DNA of 64,000 nt, taken from positions 171,000-234,999 of the forward strand of contig NZ_FNOK01000009.1 of the NCBI RefSeq assembly GCF_900106995.1. Direction: 5' to 3'. The notes under the pieces are model-generated. The model did no database searches, was not told where the DNA came from, and saw only the letters and a program-made list of their open reading frames with translations. Positions 9,161 through 18,123 of this stretch are shown here, one piece after another. The stretch's first letter is position 1. Each line of letters opens with the position of its first letter. Made by a program: the position numbers and the translations under genes. The stretch is from Saccharopolyspora shandongensis (lineage in GTDB: Bacteria; Actinomycetota; Actinomycetes; Mycobacteriales; Pseudonocardiaceae).

Positions 9161-12100
9161 GTGAGCGATGTGCTGGACGGCTTCTCCGCGGCGACCCGCG
9201 ACTGGTTCCGCGGGGCCTTCGCCGCGCCCACCGAGGCGCAGCGCGGGGCGTGGGAGGCGATCGCCGGGGGCGAGCACGCGCTGGTCGTCGCGCCGACCGG
9301 CTCCGGCAAGACGCTCGCGGCGTTCCTCTCCGCGCTGGACAAGCTTGCCGCGGAGGGCACGCCCGCCGACGCGAAACAGCGCTGCCGGGTGCTCTACGTG
9401 TCGCCGATGAAGGCGCTGGTCGTCGACGTGGAGCGGAACCTGCGCGCGCCGCTGGCCGGGATCCGGCAGGCCGCGCAGCGCCTCGGCAGCGCCCCGCCGG
9501 ACATCCGCGTCGGCATCCGCACCGGGGACACCCCGGCCGACGAGCGCCGTTCGTTCGCCCGCACCCCTCCCGACGTGCTGGTCACCACGCCCGAGTCGCT
9601 GTTCCTGCTGCTGACCTCGGCGGCCCGGGAGTCGCTGCGCGGCGTCGAAACGGTGATCGTCGACGAGGTGCACGCGGTGGCCGCCACCAAGCGCGGGGCG
9701 CACCTGGCGCTTTCGCTGGAACGGCTGGACGAGCTGCTGCCGAAGCCGGCGCAGCGCATCGGGCTGTCCGCGACGGTCCGCCCGGTGGAAGAGGTGCGGA
9801 CCTTCCTGGCCGGCGGCCGGCCGGTGCGCACCATCCAGCCGGCGAACGCCAAGGAGGTCGAGGTCCGGGTCGAGGTTCCGGTGCCGGACATGGCCGAGCT
9901 GGGCGCGCCGACCGGCGAGGTTGAGGGCCCGGCGGCGGGCGCGGAGCAGCGCACGTCGATCTGGCCGTCGGTGCAGGAGCGGATCCTGGAGCTGATCCGC
10001 GCGCACCGCTCGACCATCGTGTTCACCAACTCCCGGCGGCTGGCGGAGCGGCTCACCGCCGGGATCAACGAGCTCGCGGCCGAGGAGCCGGTGCCCCTGG
10101 AGCGGTTCCCCGCCGAGGCGGTGGGCGGTTCCGGGATCGGCGGCGGCGCCCCACCGATCGTCGCGAAGGCGCACCACGGCTCGATGTCAAAGGAACAGCG
10201 GGCGGTGGTCGAGGAGGAGCTGAAGTCCGGGCGGCTGGCCTGCGTGGTGGCCACCTCGTCGCTGGAGCTGGGCATCGACATGGGCGCGGTGGACCTGGTG
10301 ATCCAGGTGGAGACGCCGCCGAGCGTGGCATCCGGGCTGCAGCGCATCGGGCGCGGCGGGCACCAGGTCGGCGCGGTGTCGCGGGGCGTGGTGTTCCCGA
10401 AGTTCCGGGGCGATCTCGTCGGCTGCGCCGTGGTGTCCGAGCGGATGGCGGACGGGCTGATCGAGTCGCTGTACTTCCCGCGCAACCCGCTCGACGTGCT
10501 GGCCCAGCACGTCGTGGCGATGGTCGCGATGGACACCTGGCAGGTGCCGCGGCTGGCGGCGCTGCTGCGGCGCGCCGCGCCCTACGCGGGACTGCCGGAC
10601 TCTGCGCTGCACGCGGTGCTGGACATGCTGGCGGGCCGCTATCCCAGCGAGGAGTTCGGCGAGCTGCGGGCTCGCATCGTCTGGGACCGGGTGAACGACG
10701 AGCTGCGCGCGCGGCCGGGCGCGCAGCGGCTCGCGGTGACCTCCGGCGGCACGATCCCGGACCGGGGCCTGTTCGTGGTGACCACGCCCGCCGACGAGGC
10801 GGGCAAGGGCGGGGTGCGGGTCGGCGAGCTCGACGAGGAGATGGTCTACGAGTCGCGGGTGGGCGACACCTTCCTGCTGGGCACCTCGGCGTGGCGGGTG
10901 GAGGACATTACCCACGACCGGGTCGTGGTGGTGCCCGCGCCGGGCGAGCCGGGCCGGATGCCGTTCTGGAAGGGCGATTCGCCGGGCCGGCCGCTGGAGC
11001 TCGGGCGCGCGCTGGGCGCGTTCGTCCGGGAGTTGACCAGCGCGGACACACCGGCGGCGCGGTCCCGCGTCGCGGCCGCTGGGCTGGACGAGTGGGCCAG
11101 CGACAACCTCCTGTCCTATTTGGACGAACAGCGCCAGGCGACCCGGCACGTCCCGGACGACCGCACGATCGTGGTGGAGCGGTTCCGCGACGAGCTCGGC
11201 GACTGGCGGATGGTGGTGCACTCGCCGTTCGGCGCCAAGGTCAACGGCCCGTGGGCGCTGGCCATCGGCGCCCGGATCCGCGAGCGGCGCGGGATCGAGC
11301 CGCAGGTGGCCTCCTCCGACGATGGGATCGTGCTGCGGCTGGCCGACGCGCTGGACGAATCCGGTGCGGAGGTGCTGCCGACCGCCGAAGACGTCCTGCT
11401 GCCGCCGGAGGAAGTGCAGCAGGTGGTGACCGACGAAGTCGGCGGCTCGGCGCTGTTCGCGGCCCGGTTCCGGGAGTGCGCGGCGCGGGCGCTGCTGTTG
11501 CCGCGCCGGGATCCGCGTCGCCGCACGCCGTTGTGGCAGCAGCGGCAGCGGGCCGCGCAGCTGCTGACGGTGGCTGCGCAGTACGAGCAGTTCCCGATCG
11601 TGCTCGAAGCGATGCGGGAATGCCTCCAGGACGTCTACGACCTGCCCGGGCTGACCGAGCTGATGTCGCAGGTCGCGGCGCGCAAGGTGCGGGTCGTCGA
11701 GGTCGAGACGCCGACGCCGTCGCCGTTCGCGCGCAGCCTGCTGTTCGGCTACATCGGCATGTTCCTGTACGAGACCGATGCGCCGCTGGCGGAACGCCGA
11801 TCGGCGGCGTTGAGCCTGGATTCGACGCTGCTGGCGGAGCTGCTCGGCTCGGAGGCGATGCGGGAGCTGCTCGATCCCGAGGCGCTCGACGAGATCGAGC
11901 AGCAACTGCAACGACTCGCCCTGGATCGGCACGCCCGCGACGCCGAAGCCGCCGTAGACCTGTTGCGGTTCCTGGGCGATCTGTCCACGACCGAAGCCGA
12001 GGCGCGGGGCGTGCGGCCGGAGTGGCTGGCGGACCTTGCGGAGCAGCGCCGGGTGCTGCGGGTGCGCATCGCGGGCGACGAGCGCTGGATCGCGATCGAG

Positions 12101-13729
12101 GACGCGGGCAAGGTCCGCGATGCGCTGGGCGTCGCGCTGCCGGTCGGCGTGCCGGAGGCGTTCACCGAACCGGTCGCCGACCCGCTGGGCGACCTGCTGA
12201 TCCGCTACGCGCGCTGCCGCGGGCCGTTCACCGCCGACGCCGTGGCGCAGCGATTCGGGTTGGGCGTGGCCGTGGTGCACGGCGTGCTGGACCGGCTGAC
12301 CGGCACCGGGCGGCTGGTCCGCGGCGAGCTGCGGCCGTTGGAGGCCGGTGGCGGCGGCGTGCTGGAGTACTGCGACGCCGATGTGCTGCGGCGGCTTCGA
12401 CGTGCGTCGTTGGCCCGGCTGCGCGCCGAGGTCGAGCCGGTGGAACCGGCCGCGCTGGGCCGTTTCCTGCCCGCGTGGCACGGCGTCGGGGCGCGGCTGC
12501 GCGGCGCGCCGACGGTCGACGACGTGTACGCCGTGGTCGAGCAGCTCGCGGGCGCGCCGGTTCCGGCGAGCGGCCTGGAGTCGCTGATCCTGCCCGCCCG
12601 GCTGCCCGGCTACTCCCCCGCGCTGCTCGACGAGCTGACCGCGACGGGCGAGGTCAGCTGGGTCGGCTCGGGCTCGCTGGCCGGCGGCGACGGCTGGATC
12701 GCGCTGGCGCCCACCGACGTCGCCGACCTGCTGCTGCCCGACCTGCCCGAGGAAACCACCGCCGATTCCCCGTTGCACCGCGCTGTTGTGTCCGCATTGG
12801 ACGGTGGCGCGCTGTTCTTCCGCCAGCTGGCGGATCGGTCGGCGGCACTGCTGCTGGGGCAGGGCGAGACCGCGCCCGCCGACGATGCGGTCACTGCGGC
12901 GTTGTGGGACCTGGTCTGGGCCGGTGCGGTCACGAACGACACCTTGGCACCGTTGCGGGCGTTGGTGTCCGGACGCGGCGCAGCGCACAAACCTCGCCGC
13001 AGCGCGCCTCGTGGCCGCTACGCGAGATTGCGCGCCGGCCGGCCTTCGATGCCCAGCCGCAGCGGGCCGCCAACGGTGTCGGGGCGTTGGTCGCTGGCGC
13101 CGCAGCCGTCCAGTGAACCGACGCGGCGGGCGCATGCGCGGGCCGAGGCGTTCTTGGAACGACACGGGGTGCTGACGCGCGGAGCGCTGGACATCGAGCG
13201 CGTCACGGGCGGATTTTCTGCCGTGTACAAGGTGCTTCGGGCGATGGAGGAATCCGGGCGTTGCCGGCGCGGATACGTCGTCGAAGGGCTCGGGGCCGCG
13301 CAGTTCGCGGTGCCCGGCGCGATCGATCGCCTGCGCGCGCTGTCCCGCGAGGACGGCGACGGCGAGGCGGTGGTGCTTGCTGCCGCCGATCCGGCGCAGC
13401 CCTACGGGGGCGCGCTGGAATGGCCTGCGGTGATGGGCGAAACGCGGCATCGGCCCGGGCGCAAGGCCGGAGCGCTCGTGGTGCTCGTGTCCGGCGAAGC
13501 GGTGTTCTACGTCGAGCGCGGCGGAAAGTCGTTGTTGTCCTTCACCGACGACGAATCGGCGTTGCGCAGCGCCGCAGCAGGGTTGGCCCGCGTTGTCCGG
13601 GACGGCTGGTTGGAACAGCTCGCGGTGCAGCGCGCCGACGGCGAAGGCGCTTGGGGCTCCCGCCTGGCCGACGTGCTCACCGAAGCTGGATTCCGCGCCA
13701 CGCCGAAGGGTTTGCGGCTGCGCGCCTGA
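9161..13729 (+). CDS. lhr: Lhr-type large ATP-dependent helicase
   Basis: 1522 residues, the long form of Lhr typical of actinobacteria. Superfamily 2 helicase motifs: TGSGKT (residues 46-51), VDEVHAV (about 167-173), SATVRP, TNSRRLAERL, HHGSMSKEQR, SSLELGIDMG and QRIGRGGH. Mycobacterial Lhr is a 3'-5' DNA translocase and RNA:DNA unwinding enzyme acting in DNA repair. The C-terminal half contains the winged-helix and Lhr-CTD regions. Start GTG 9161 (VSDVLDGFSAATRDWF) lies just before the helicase core; longer in-frame extensions run into the divergent Hsp70 gene and were rejected. A family role in nucleic acid repair is established; a specific pathway here is not visible. Confidence 0.95.
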   Translation: MSDVLDGFSAATRDWFRGAFAAPTEAQRGAWEAIAGGEHALVVAPTGSGKTLAAFLSALDKLAAEGTPADAKQRCRVLYVSPMKALVVDVERNLRAPLAGIRQAAQRLGSAPPDIRVGIRTGDTPADERRSFARTPPDVLVTTPESLFLLLTSAARESLRGVETVIVDEVHAVAATKRGAHLALSLERLDELLPKPAQRIGLSATVRPVEEVRTFLAGGRPVRTIQPANAKEVEVRVEVPVPDMAELGAPTGEVEGPAAGAEQRTSIWPSVQERILELIRAHRSTIVFTNSRRLAERLTAGINELAAEEPVPLERFPAEAVGGSGIGGGAPPIVAKAHHGSMSKEQRAVVEEELKSGRLACVVATSSLELGIDMGAVDLVIQVETPPSVASGLQRIGRGGHQVGAVSRGVVFPKFRGDLVGCAVVSERMADGLIESLYFPRNPLDVLAQHVVAMVAMDTWQVPRLAALLRRAAPYAGLPDSALHAVLDMLAGRYPSEEFGELRARIVWDRVNDELRARPGAQRLAVTSGGTIPDRGLFVVTTPADEAGKGGVRVGELDEEMVYESRVGDTFLLGTSAWRVEDITHDRVVVVPAPGEPGRMPFWKGDSPGRPLELGRALGAFVRELTSADTPAARSRVAAAGLDEWASDNLLSYLDEQRQATRHVPDDRTIVVERFRDELGDWRMVVHSPFGAKVNGPWALAIGARIRERRGIEPQVASSDDGIVLRLADALDESGAEVLPTAEDVLLPPEEVQQVVTDEVGGSALFAARFRECAARALLLPRRDPRRRTPLWQQRQRAAQLLTVAAQYEQFPIVLEAMRECLQDVYDLPGLTELMSQVAARKVRVVEVETPTPSPFARSLLFGYIGMFLYETDAPLAERRSAALSLDSTLLAELLGSEAMRELLDPEALDEIEQQLQRLALDRHARDAEAAVDLLRFLGDLSTTEAEARGVRPEWLADLAEQRRVLRVRIAGDERWIAIEDAGKVRDALGVALPVGVPEAFTEPVADPLGDLLIRYARCRGPFTADAVAQRFGLGVAVVHGVLDRLTGTGRLVRGELRPLEAGGGGVLEYCDADVLRRLRRASLARLRAEVEPVEPAALGRFLPAWHGVGARLRGAPTVDDVYAVVEQLAGAPVPASGLESLILPARLPGYSPALLDELTATGEVSWVGSGSLAGGDGWIALAPTDVADLLLPDLPEETTADSPLHRAVVSALDGGALFFRQLADRSAALLLGQGETAPADDAVTAALWDLVWAGAVTNDTLAPLRALVSGRGAAHKPRRSAPRGRYARLRAGRPSMPSRSGPPTVSGRWSLAPQPSSEPTRRAHARAEAFLERHGVLTRGALDIERVTGGFSAVYKVLRAMEESGRCRRGYVVEGLGAAQFAVPGAIDRLRALSREDGDGEAVVLAAADPAQPYGGALEWPAVMGETRHRPGRKAGALVVLVSGEAVFYVERGGKSLLSFTDDESALRSAAAGLARVVRDGWLEQLAVQRADGEGAWGSRLADVLTEAGFRATPKGLRLRA

Positions 13730-13738
13730 CTCGGTTCG

Positions 13739-13899
13739 TCAACGCCGGAGCGGGCATAACCACGCGTCGCAGGCCCGCAGCGCATCGACGAGGCCCGGCT
13801 CGACCGGAGCTGGCCAGGCTGGGCGGTCTTCGCGAAGGCGGCGGAATGCACCGCGTGGATGGCGGCGACGTCGGCAGGGATCTCACGTCGAATCAGCAC
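13739..13899 (-). pseudogene. Frameshifted, truncated GNAT acetyltransferase remnant
   Basis: Reading from GTG 13899, VLIRREIPADVAAIHAVHSAAFAKT is the typical N-terminal strand-helix of a GNAT acetyltransferase. About 25 codons in, the homology moves to another frame (EPGLVDALRACDAWL), and a TGA at 13739-13741 ends it near residue 53, against a normal length of about 165. At least one indel plus loss of the acetyl-CoA-binding C-terminal part make this a dead gene. It sits between lhr and the mycothiol enzyme gene. Confidence 0.7.
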
Positions 13900-13990
13900 C
13901 CGCACACGCTGACCCTGCCACCTCCGCGACGCAAACGGATTGAGCCGTCCCGTGCCGCGGCGAGATCCGCGCCGCCACGCAGGGCCAGGC

Positions 13991-14761
13991 TCAGCGGGTG
14001 GCCAGTTGCAGCAGGCTCCAGAGCTGCGCGATCGCATCGAGATCGCCGCTGGTCTCCACCGCTCGATCGGGCAGCCGGCCCCACATCCACAGGTAGACGG
14101 CGGGCGCATCGCCGCCGACGACCGCGTCGGGCGTCGTGGTCGCCACGTCCGCGGAACTCACCACCGCGGTGCCGTTCTGATCCGCGGTGACCAGCCAGTT
14201 CTGGTCGGCCACGTACACCCCGACCGAACAGGGCCGCGTCGCGGTGATGCCGAGCGCGTGCAGCCGGTAGCCGAACCAGAGGCGCAGCACCTCGTCGACG
14301 CCGTCGGTGGCCACCTCCGGCTCGATCGGCGTCGGCAGCACTCCCGCCGCAACCTGCACGTCCACCCGGTGCACCGTCGTGGCGTGCAGCATTCGCCGCA
14401 GCCAGAACCGCACGGTGTGCTGCTCGGGCCACCACGTCGGACACCGGTCGTGCGGCGGGCGGGCGCCGAACTCGGCGAGCAGGTCGGCCAGGCGAACGGC
14501 GAATCTGCTGGTCACCTCGCGCAGCGAGGGCTGATCCGGCAGGTCCCAGCGCTGCTCGGCCGCCGTCGCGCCCAGCCAGGACAGCGTGTCCTCGCACAGA
14601 TCGCCCAGGTGCCGGATCGTCTGCCCCAAGGTCCGCCCGGACGCGCCCAACGCCGGCGCGTCGGCGTGCGCGTCGTGGGTCGCCGCGGTGAGCAGCTGCG
14701 CCTCGATGCCGAGCAGGTCGAGCATCCGCCCGTAGTCGAGCCCCACTTCGGTTCCGTTCAT
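13991..14761 (-). CDS. Maleylpyruvate isomerase-type, mycothiol-dependent family enzyme
   Basis: 256 residues. The DinB-like four-helix N-terminal domain (TIRHLGDLCEDTLSWLG, VRFWLRRMLHATTVHRVDVQ) carries His residues suited to metal binding, followed by an alpha/beta C-terminal domain (VGVYVADQNWLVTADQNG, GGDAPAVYLWMWGR). This matches the mycothiol-dependent maleylpyruvate isomerase family, which covers isomerases, S-transferases and detoxification enzymes; the substrate is unknown. ATG 14761 overlaps the stop of the upstream HEPN gene as ATGA, so translation is coupled. The shared LexA-type box suggests induction under DNA damage, perhaps to detoxify electrophiles (inference). Confidence 0.85.
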   Translation of the reverse strand: MNGTEVGLDYGRMLDLLGIEAQLLTAATHDAHADAPALGASGRTLGQTIRHLGDLCEDTLSWLGATAAEQRWDLPDQPSLREVTSRFAVRLADLLAEFGARPPHDRCPTWWPEQHTVRFWLRRMLHATTVHRVDVQVAAGVLPTPIEPEVATDGVDEVLRLWFGYRLHALGITATRPCSVGVYVADQNWLVTADQNGTAVVSSADVATTTPDAVVGGDAPAVYLWMWGRLPDRAVETSGDLDAIAQLWSLLQLATR

Positions 14762-15204
14762 CGAGCCACCCCCAGCAGGCTCCGGCCCACGATGTCGAGG
14801 AATTCGCGGCTGCGCGCCAACAGCCCGTCGGCATCCAGCCAGGTGATGGTCGGCACCCCCGCCTCCGCCACGGCCCGCCGGTCCGAGCGCGCCGCGAAGA
14901 AGGCCGCCCACTCCCGGAATTCGGGGGCGGCGGCGGTCAGCATCGTCCAGACGCTGGCCGGGCGGCTGTTCTCGCTCCGCCAGGAACGCGCCACCACCAC
15001 CGCCGTCGCGGCGCGTAACGCCGCCACGTGCGCGGCCACGTACCGCTCGCTCGGCCGGTCCGCCTCTTCCGCCTCGTGCAGGCGGCTTCGGGCGTCGAGC
15101 AGCAGCGTCAGGGAACCGGCCGGCGTGTCCGCCTCGGGCGTCGGTTCGTGGTTCTCCACGGAGTGCCGCGGAGCCGGAATCGAGAAGTCAGTGGAAAAAG
15201 ACAT
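14758..15204 (-). CDS. SAV_6107-type HEPN domain protein
   Basis: 148 residues, mostly helical. The core LLLDARSRLHEAEEADRPSERYVAAHVAALRAATAVVVAR followed by FREWAAFFAARSDRRAVAEAG is characteristic of the SAV_6107 family, a HEPN-fold group found in actinobacteria, as far as I recall often close to SOS polymerase genes. HEPN proteins are commonly ribonucleases; the usual Rx4-6H catalytic motif is not obvious, so the activity is open. ATG 15204 is preceded by AGAGGAGAT at good distance. It is the first gene of a two-gene operon, with a perfect LexA-type box 118 bases upstream. Confidence 0.8.
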   Translation of the reverse strand: MSFSTDFSIPAPRHSVENHEPTPEADTPAGSLTLLLDARSRLHEAEEADRPSERYVAAHVAALRAATAVVVARSWRSENSRPASVWTMLTAAAPEFREWAAFFAARSDRRAVAEAGVPTITWLDADGLLARSREFLDIVGRSLLGVAR

Positions 15205-15520
15205 CGGCGTATCTCCTCTGCACGACGAAGCCGTCCACGCCTGCCGTGGGGAGCCGGCAGGTCCGGCGGCGGGGTGCTTCCCCCACCCCACCGCCGGACT
15301 CGATGTTCGAACGTATGTCCATCGAACTTCCGTTCGAACATCTTTAGATTAGCGCGCACCACCGACGGACTCAAGCAATGAGCCCCAGCTCACCTGTTCG
15401 AGTCATGACCAGCCAAGATGATCACCCGAGTGGCCGAATCAGCCACCCGGCCGAGAGCTCGCGGCGGCAGGATCGGCCGCGGAAAGGACCGCACGCCGCG
15501 GAGGGGCTAATGTTCGCCCC
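15205..15520. other. Intergenic control region between the HEPN operon and a GNAT gene
   Basis: 316 bases without a gene. It holds the LexA-type box described separately, an AT-richer stretch around 15340-15352 (TCTTTAGATTAG) that offers -10 candidates in both directions, and a GAGGGG ribosome site before the GTG at 15521. Nothing else was recognised. Confidence 0.6.
15322..15337. promoter_or_regulatory. Perfect LexA-type SOS box upstream of the HEPN operon
   Basis: TCGAACTTCCGTTCGA is an exact TCGAAC-N4-GTTCGA palindrome, identical in its arms to the recA-type consensus. It lies 118 bases upstream of the HEPN start on the minus strand. On the plus strand TAGATT (15345-15350) sits 17 bases after TCGAAC (15322-15327), so a divergent or plus-strand promoter could also be controlled. 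Adjacent TTCGAA-type half sites are present at 15306-15311 and 15334-15339. Confidence 0.8.
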
Positions 15521-16090
15521 GTGACCGCCGCGCCATCACCCCGTTGTTACCGGATCACCGAGCTGACCACGGAGCAGCTCCGGGCCCGGCTCCCCGAGGC
15601 CCTGCAGATCTACGTGACCGCGATGAACTACCCGCCCGCGACCGCACAGCAGCGCGCCCCGATGTGGTCGGCGCACATGCTGCGCGCGGGCTGGCGCTGC
15701 ATCGGCGCGTTCAGCGACCGCGACGAGCTCATCGGCATCGGCTACGGCTACCTGGGCGCCCCGGGGCAGTGGTGGCACGAGCAGGTCCGCCGCGGGCTGC
15801 TGAGCAGCGGCGGCGACGCAGACAGCTGGCTGGACGACTACTTCGAGCTCACCGAGCTGCACGTGCACCCGGGAAGCCAGGGCGGCGGCCTCGGCGAGGA
15901 GATCCTGCGCCGCCTGCTCTCCGGCGCGCAGGGCGGCAAGGTCCTGCTCTCCACGCCGGAAGGCCCGACCCGCGCCTGGAAGCTGTACCGCAGGGTGGGC
16001 TTCGCGGACGTCCTGCGCAACTACCGCTTCACGGGCGACCCGCGCCCCTTCGCGGTCCTGGGGCGCCCGCTCCCCCTGGAAGCCGTTTGA
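15521..16090 (+). CDS. GNAT family N-acetyltransferase
   Basis: 189 residues from GTG 15521, with GAGGGG nearby. GNAT enzymes move an acetyl group from acetyl-CoA to an amine. The conserved core is visible: DYFELTELHVHPGSQGGGLGEEILRRLL, where the Q/G-G-G-LG part is the acetyl-CoA pyrophosphate loop, and the RAWKLYRRVGFADV motif near the C-terminus. The N-terminal part (YVTAMNYPPATAQQRAPMW) is seen in a set of actinobacterial GNATs of unknown substrate. Convergent with the DUF885 gene and separated from it by a strong hairpin. Confidence 0.9.
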   Translation: MTAAPSPRCYRITELTTEQLRARLPEALQIYVTAMNYPPATAQQRAPMWSAHMLRAGWRCIGAFSDRDELIGIGYGYLGAPGQWWHEQVRRGLLSSGGDADSWLDDYFELTELHVHPGSQGGGLGEEILRRLLSGAQGGKVLLSTPEGPTRAWKLYRRVGFADVLRNYRFTGDPRPFAVLGRPLPLEAV

Positions 16091-16124
16091 TCGGCTGACG
16101 TCGGACCGGGATTCGATTTCCGAT

Positions 16125-16169
16125 CCCGGGCCGTGGGTCCCTGGCGCCCTGGAAGACCCACAGCCCGGG
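16125..16169. terminator. Bidirectional terminator hairpin
   Basis: Arms 16125-16139 and 16155-16169 pair over 15 positions with one mismatch around a 15-nt loop. It lies between the convergent GNAT and DUF885 genes, so it can end both transcripts. Confidence 0.85.
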
Positions 16170-16176
16170 CCGGGGC

Positions 16177-17859
16177 TTACAGCAGGGCCAGCTGCTCGCG
16201 GAGGGTGTCGAGCCCCATGCCGCCCATCTTCAGGGCCTGCGTGTGGAACTCCTTCACGTCGAAGGCCGCGCCGTGGCGCTGCTTGGCCTCGTCGCGGGCC
16301 GCCCGCCACAGCCGCTCGCCGAGCTTGTACGACGGCGCCTGGCCCGGCCAGCCCAGGTAGCGGTCGATCTCGTCGCGGACCTGCGCCGGGTCGGTGATGG
16401 TCCGGCTCAGCATGAACTCCAGGCCCAGCTCCGGCGTCCAGCGCTCGCCCTCGTGGAAGCCGGTACCCGCCGGGATCTCCAGCTCCAAGTGCATGCCGAT
16501 GTCGACCACCACACGCGCCGCGCGGAAGAGCTGGTCGTTGAGCATGCCGAGCAGGTCGCCGTCGTCCTCGAGGTAGCCGAGCTCGCGCATCAGGCGCTCG
16601 GCGTACAGCGCCCAGCCCTCGCCGTGCCCGGAGACGAAGCAGGCCAGCCGCTGGAACTTGTTGAGCCGCTGCGCCTCGTGCACCGCGGTCGCGATCTGCA
16701 GGTGGTGCCCGGGCACGCCCTCGTGGTACACGGTGGAAACTTCGCGCCAGGTCGGGAAGTCCTGCCGGTCGGCGGGCACCGACCACCACATCCGGCCGGG
16801 CCGCGAGAAGTCGTCGGTCGGGCTGGTGTAGTAGGCGCCGACGCCGCCGCCCGGCGGGGCGATCCGGCACTCCAGCCGCATCAGCGGGTCCGGGATCTCG
16901 AAGTGCTTGCCGCGCAGGTCCTGCAGCGCCTGGTCGGACAGCTGCTGCATCCACTCCTCGAACCGGTCCTGCCCGTGCACCTGGTTGCGCGGGTCGGCGT
17001 CGAGCACGGCCGCGGCCTCGGCCAGCGTCGCCCCCGGCTTGATCCGGTTCGCGATCTGCTTCATCTCCGCCTCGATGCCGGAGAACTCCTGCCAGCCCCA
17101 CTCGTACGCTTCCCGCAGGTCGAGGCGGGCTCCGGTGAAGTAGCGCGACCACAACCGGTACCGCTGCTCGCCCACGGCGTCCTTCTCCGGGGCCTTCGGC
17201 AGCAGCTCGCCGCGGAGGAAGTCGGCGAGCCCGGCGTACGCCTCGGCGGCCGATTCGGCCGCGGTGCCCAGGTCGCGGCGCAGCGACTCGTCCACGCCCT
17301 CGGCGCGCCCGACCATCGCCGCGAAGAACGACGACTGCCCACCGCGCCCGGACCAGGTGTCGCACTGCTCCGCGACCTTGCGGACCTGCCGGGCCGCCGA
17401 CACGTTGCCGTCCGCGGCCGCCGCCAGCAGGCCGGCGCGCAGGCCCAGCACCGCTTCGGGCATCACCGACAGGCGGCGGGCGATGGTCCGCCACTGCTCC
17501 GGGGTGTCGGTCGGCATCAGGTCGAAGACCTGCCGGAGGTCCTGCACCGGGCTGGCGATCACGTTCAGCGAAGACATGTCCGCGCCGACCTCGTGCAGCT
17601 CCAGGTCCAGGCCGACGCGCTCGGCGAACACCGCCTGCGCGACCCGCTCGGAATCGTCGGCGGGATCGGCCGCCTGCACCGCCGCGAGGCTGCGGCGGGC
17701 GAGCTCCGCGCGGGCCCGGTGCCCGTCCGGCGAATAGTCGGTCAGCTCCTCTTCCCGGCCGGGCACGCCCAGGTAGGTTCCGGCGACCGGATCGAGCGCG
17801 ACCAGCTCGGATACGAACTGGTCGCTGATTTCGTGCACACCGCTGTGGTCAACTCCCAT
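16177..17859 (-). CDS. DUF885 family metallopeptidase-like protein
   Basis: 560 residues. DUF885 proteins resemble zinc peptidases; the signature VYHEGVPGHHLQIA supplies an HExxxxH-like metal site, followed by GEGWALYAERLMRELG with the third acidic ligand. No signal peptide is seen, so it should act in the cytoplasm, probably on peptides or small amides (inference; the family is poorly characterised). ATG 17859 was chosen over a GTG three codons upstream. A copy of the dispersed structured repeat lies in its 5' region in the same direction. Confidence 0.85.
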   Translation of the reverse strand: MGVDHSGVHEISDQFVSELVALDPVAGTYLGVPGREEELTDYSPDGHRARAELARRSLAAVQAADPADDSERVAQAVFAERVGLDLELHEVGADMSSLNVIASPVQDLRQVFDLMPTDTPEQWRTIARRLSVMPEAVLGLRAGLLAAAADGNVSAARQVRKVAEQCDTWSGRGGQSSFFAAMVGRAEGVDESLRRDLGTAAESAAEAYAGLADFLRGELLPKAPEKDAVGEQRYRLWSRYFTGARLDLREAYEWGWQEFSGIEAEMKQIANRIKPGATLAEAAAVLDADPRNQVHGQDRFEEWMQQLSDQALQDLRGKHFEIPDPLMRLECRIAPPGGGVGAYYTSPTDDFSRPGRMWWSVPADRQDFPTWREVSTVYHEGVPGHHLQIATAVHEAQRLNKFQRLACFVSGHGEGWALYAERLMRELGYLEDDGDLLGMLNDQLFRAARVVVDIGMHLELEIPAGTGFHEGERWTPELGLEFMLSRTITDPAQVRDEIDRYLGWPGQAPSYKLGERLWRAARDEAKQRHGAAFDVKEFHTQALKMGGMGLDTLREQLALL

Positions 17860-17884
17860 GCCCGCCACGCTATCGAATCCGCTG

Positions 17885-18030
17885 GAGAACTCCTTTCGAA
17901 TAACGGAGCGGGTAGCGGCCCGGCGGGAGTAGCCGCCCCGACTGCATGAATGACCGATTCACCACGTCGAGGCAGCCTCGCGAGAAGACGACCGGAGAAC
18001 CCGCGGCGGCGCAAGCCTTCGAAGGCAACA
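17885..18030 (-). repeat. Structured dispersed repeat, copy C (inverted)
   Basis: Read on the minus strand it shares with copies A and B the blocks GCCGCCGCGGGTTCTC, GCGAGG-C-GCC-CGACG and GTCGGGG, and with copy A the run TGGTGAATCGGTCATTCATG apart from one loop base. Its outer stem reads CCTCGAC/GTCGGGG in that orientation, with inner stem TGAAT/ATTCA and loop CGGTC. The leading hairpin is replaced by GCCTT-CG-AAGGC. It sits between the divergent DUF885 and lppM starts, so its sense strand would run into the DUF885 leader. Confidence 0.75.
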
Positions 18031-18123
18031 ACCCGCTATCGCGCGACGACGACGGTCACGCGCCTCGACGAAGTGGGCGTTAGCGGGCAGCGAAAAGGCT
18101 CTCCGGATGGGAAGATCGCCCAG

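Noticed and set aside
10187..13450. 3-kb minus-strand reading frame opposite lhr
   Set aside because: Shadow of the GC-rich helicase gene; no recognisable domains.
13850..13935. Fourth copy of the dispersed repeat
   Set aside because: It has a loose likeness to the 3' block (GGGATCTCAC, CCACCTCCGCGACGCAAAC), but part of it is explained by the GNAT remnant's coding sequence and the central hairpin is missing.
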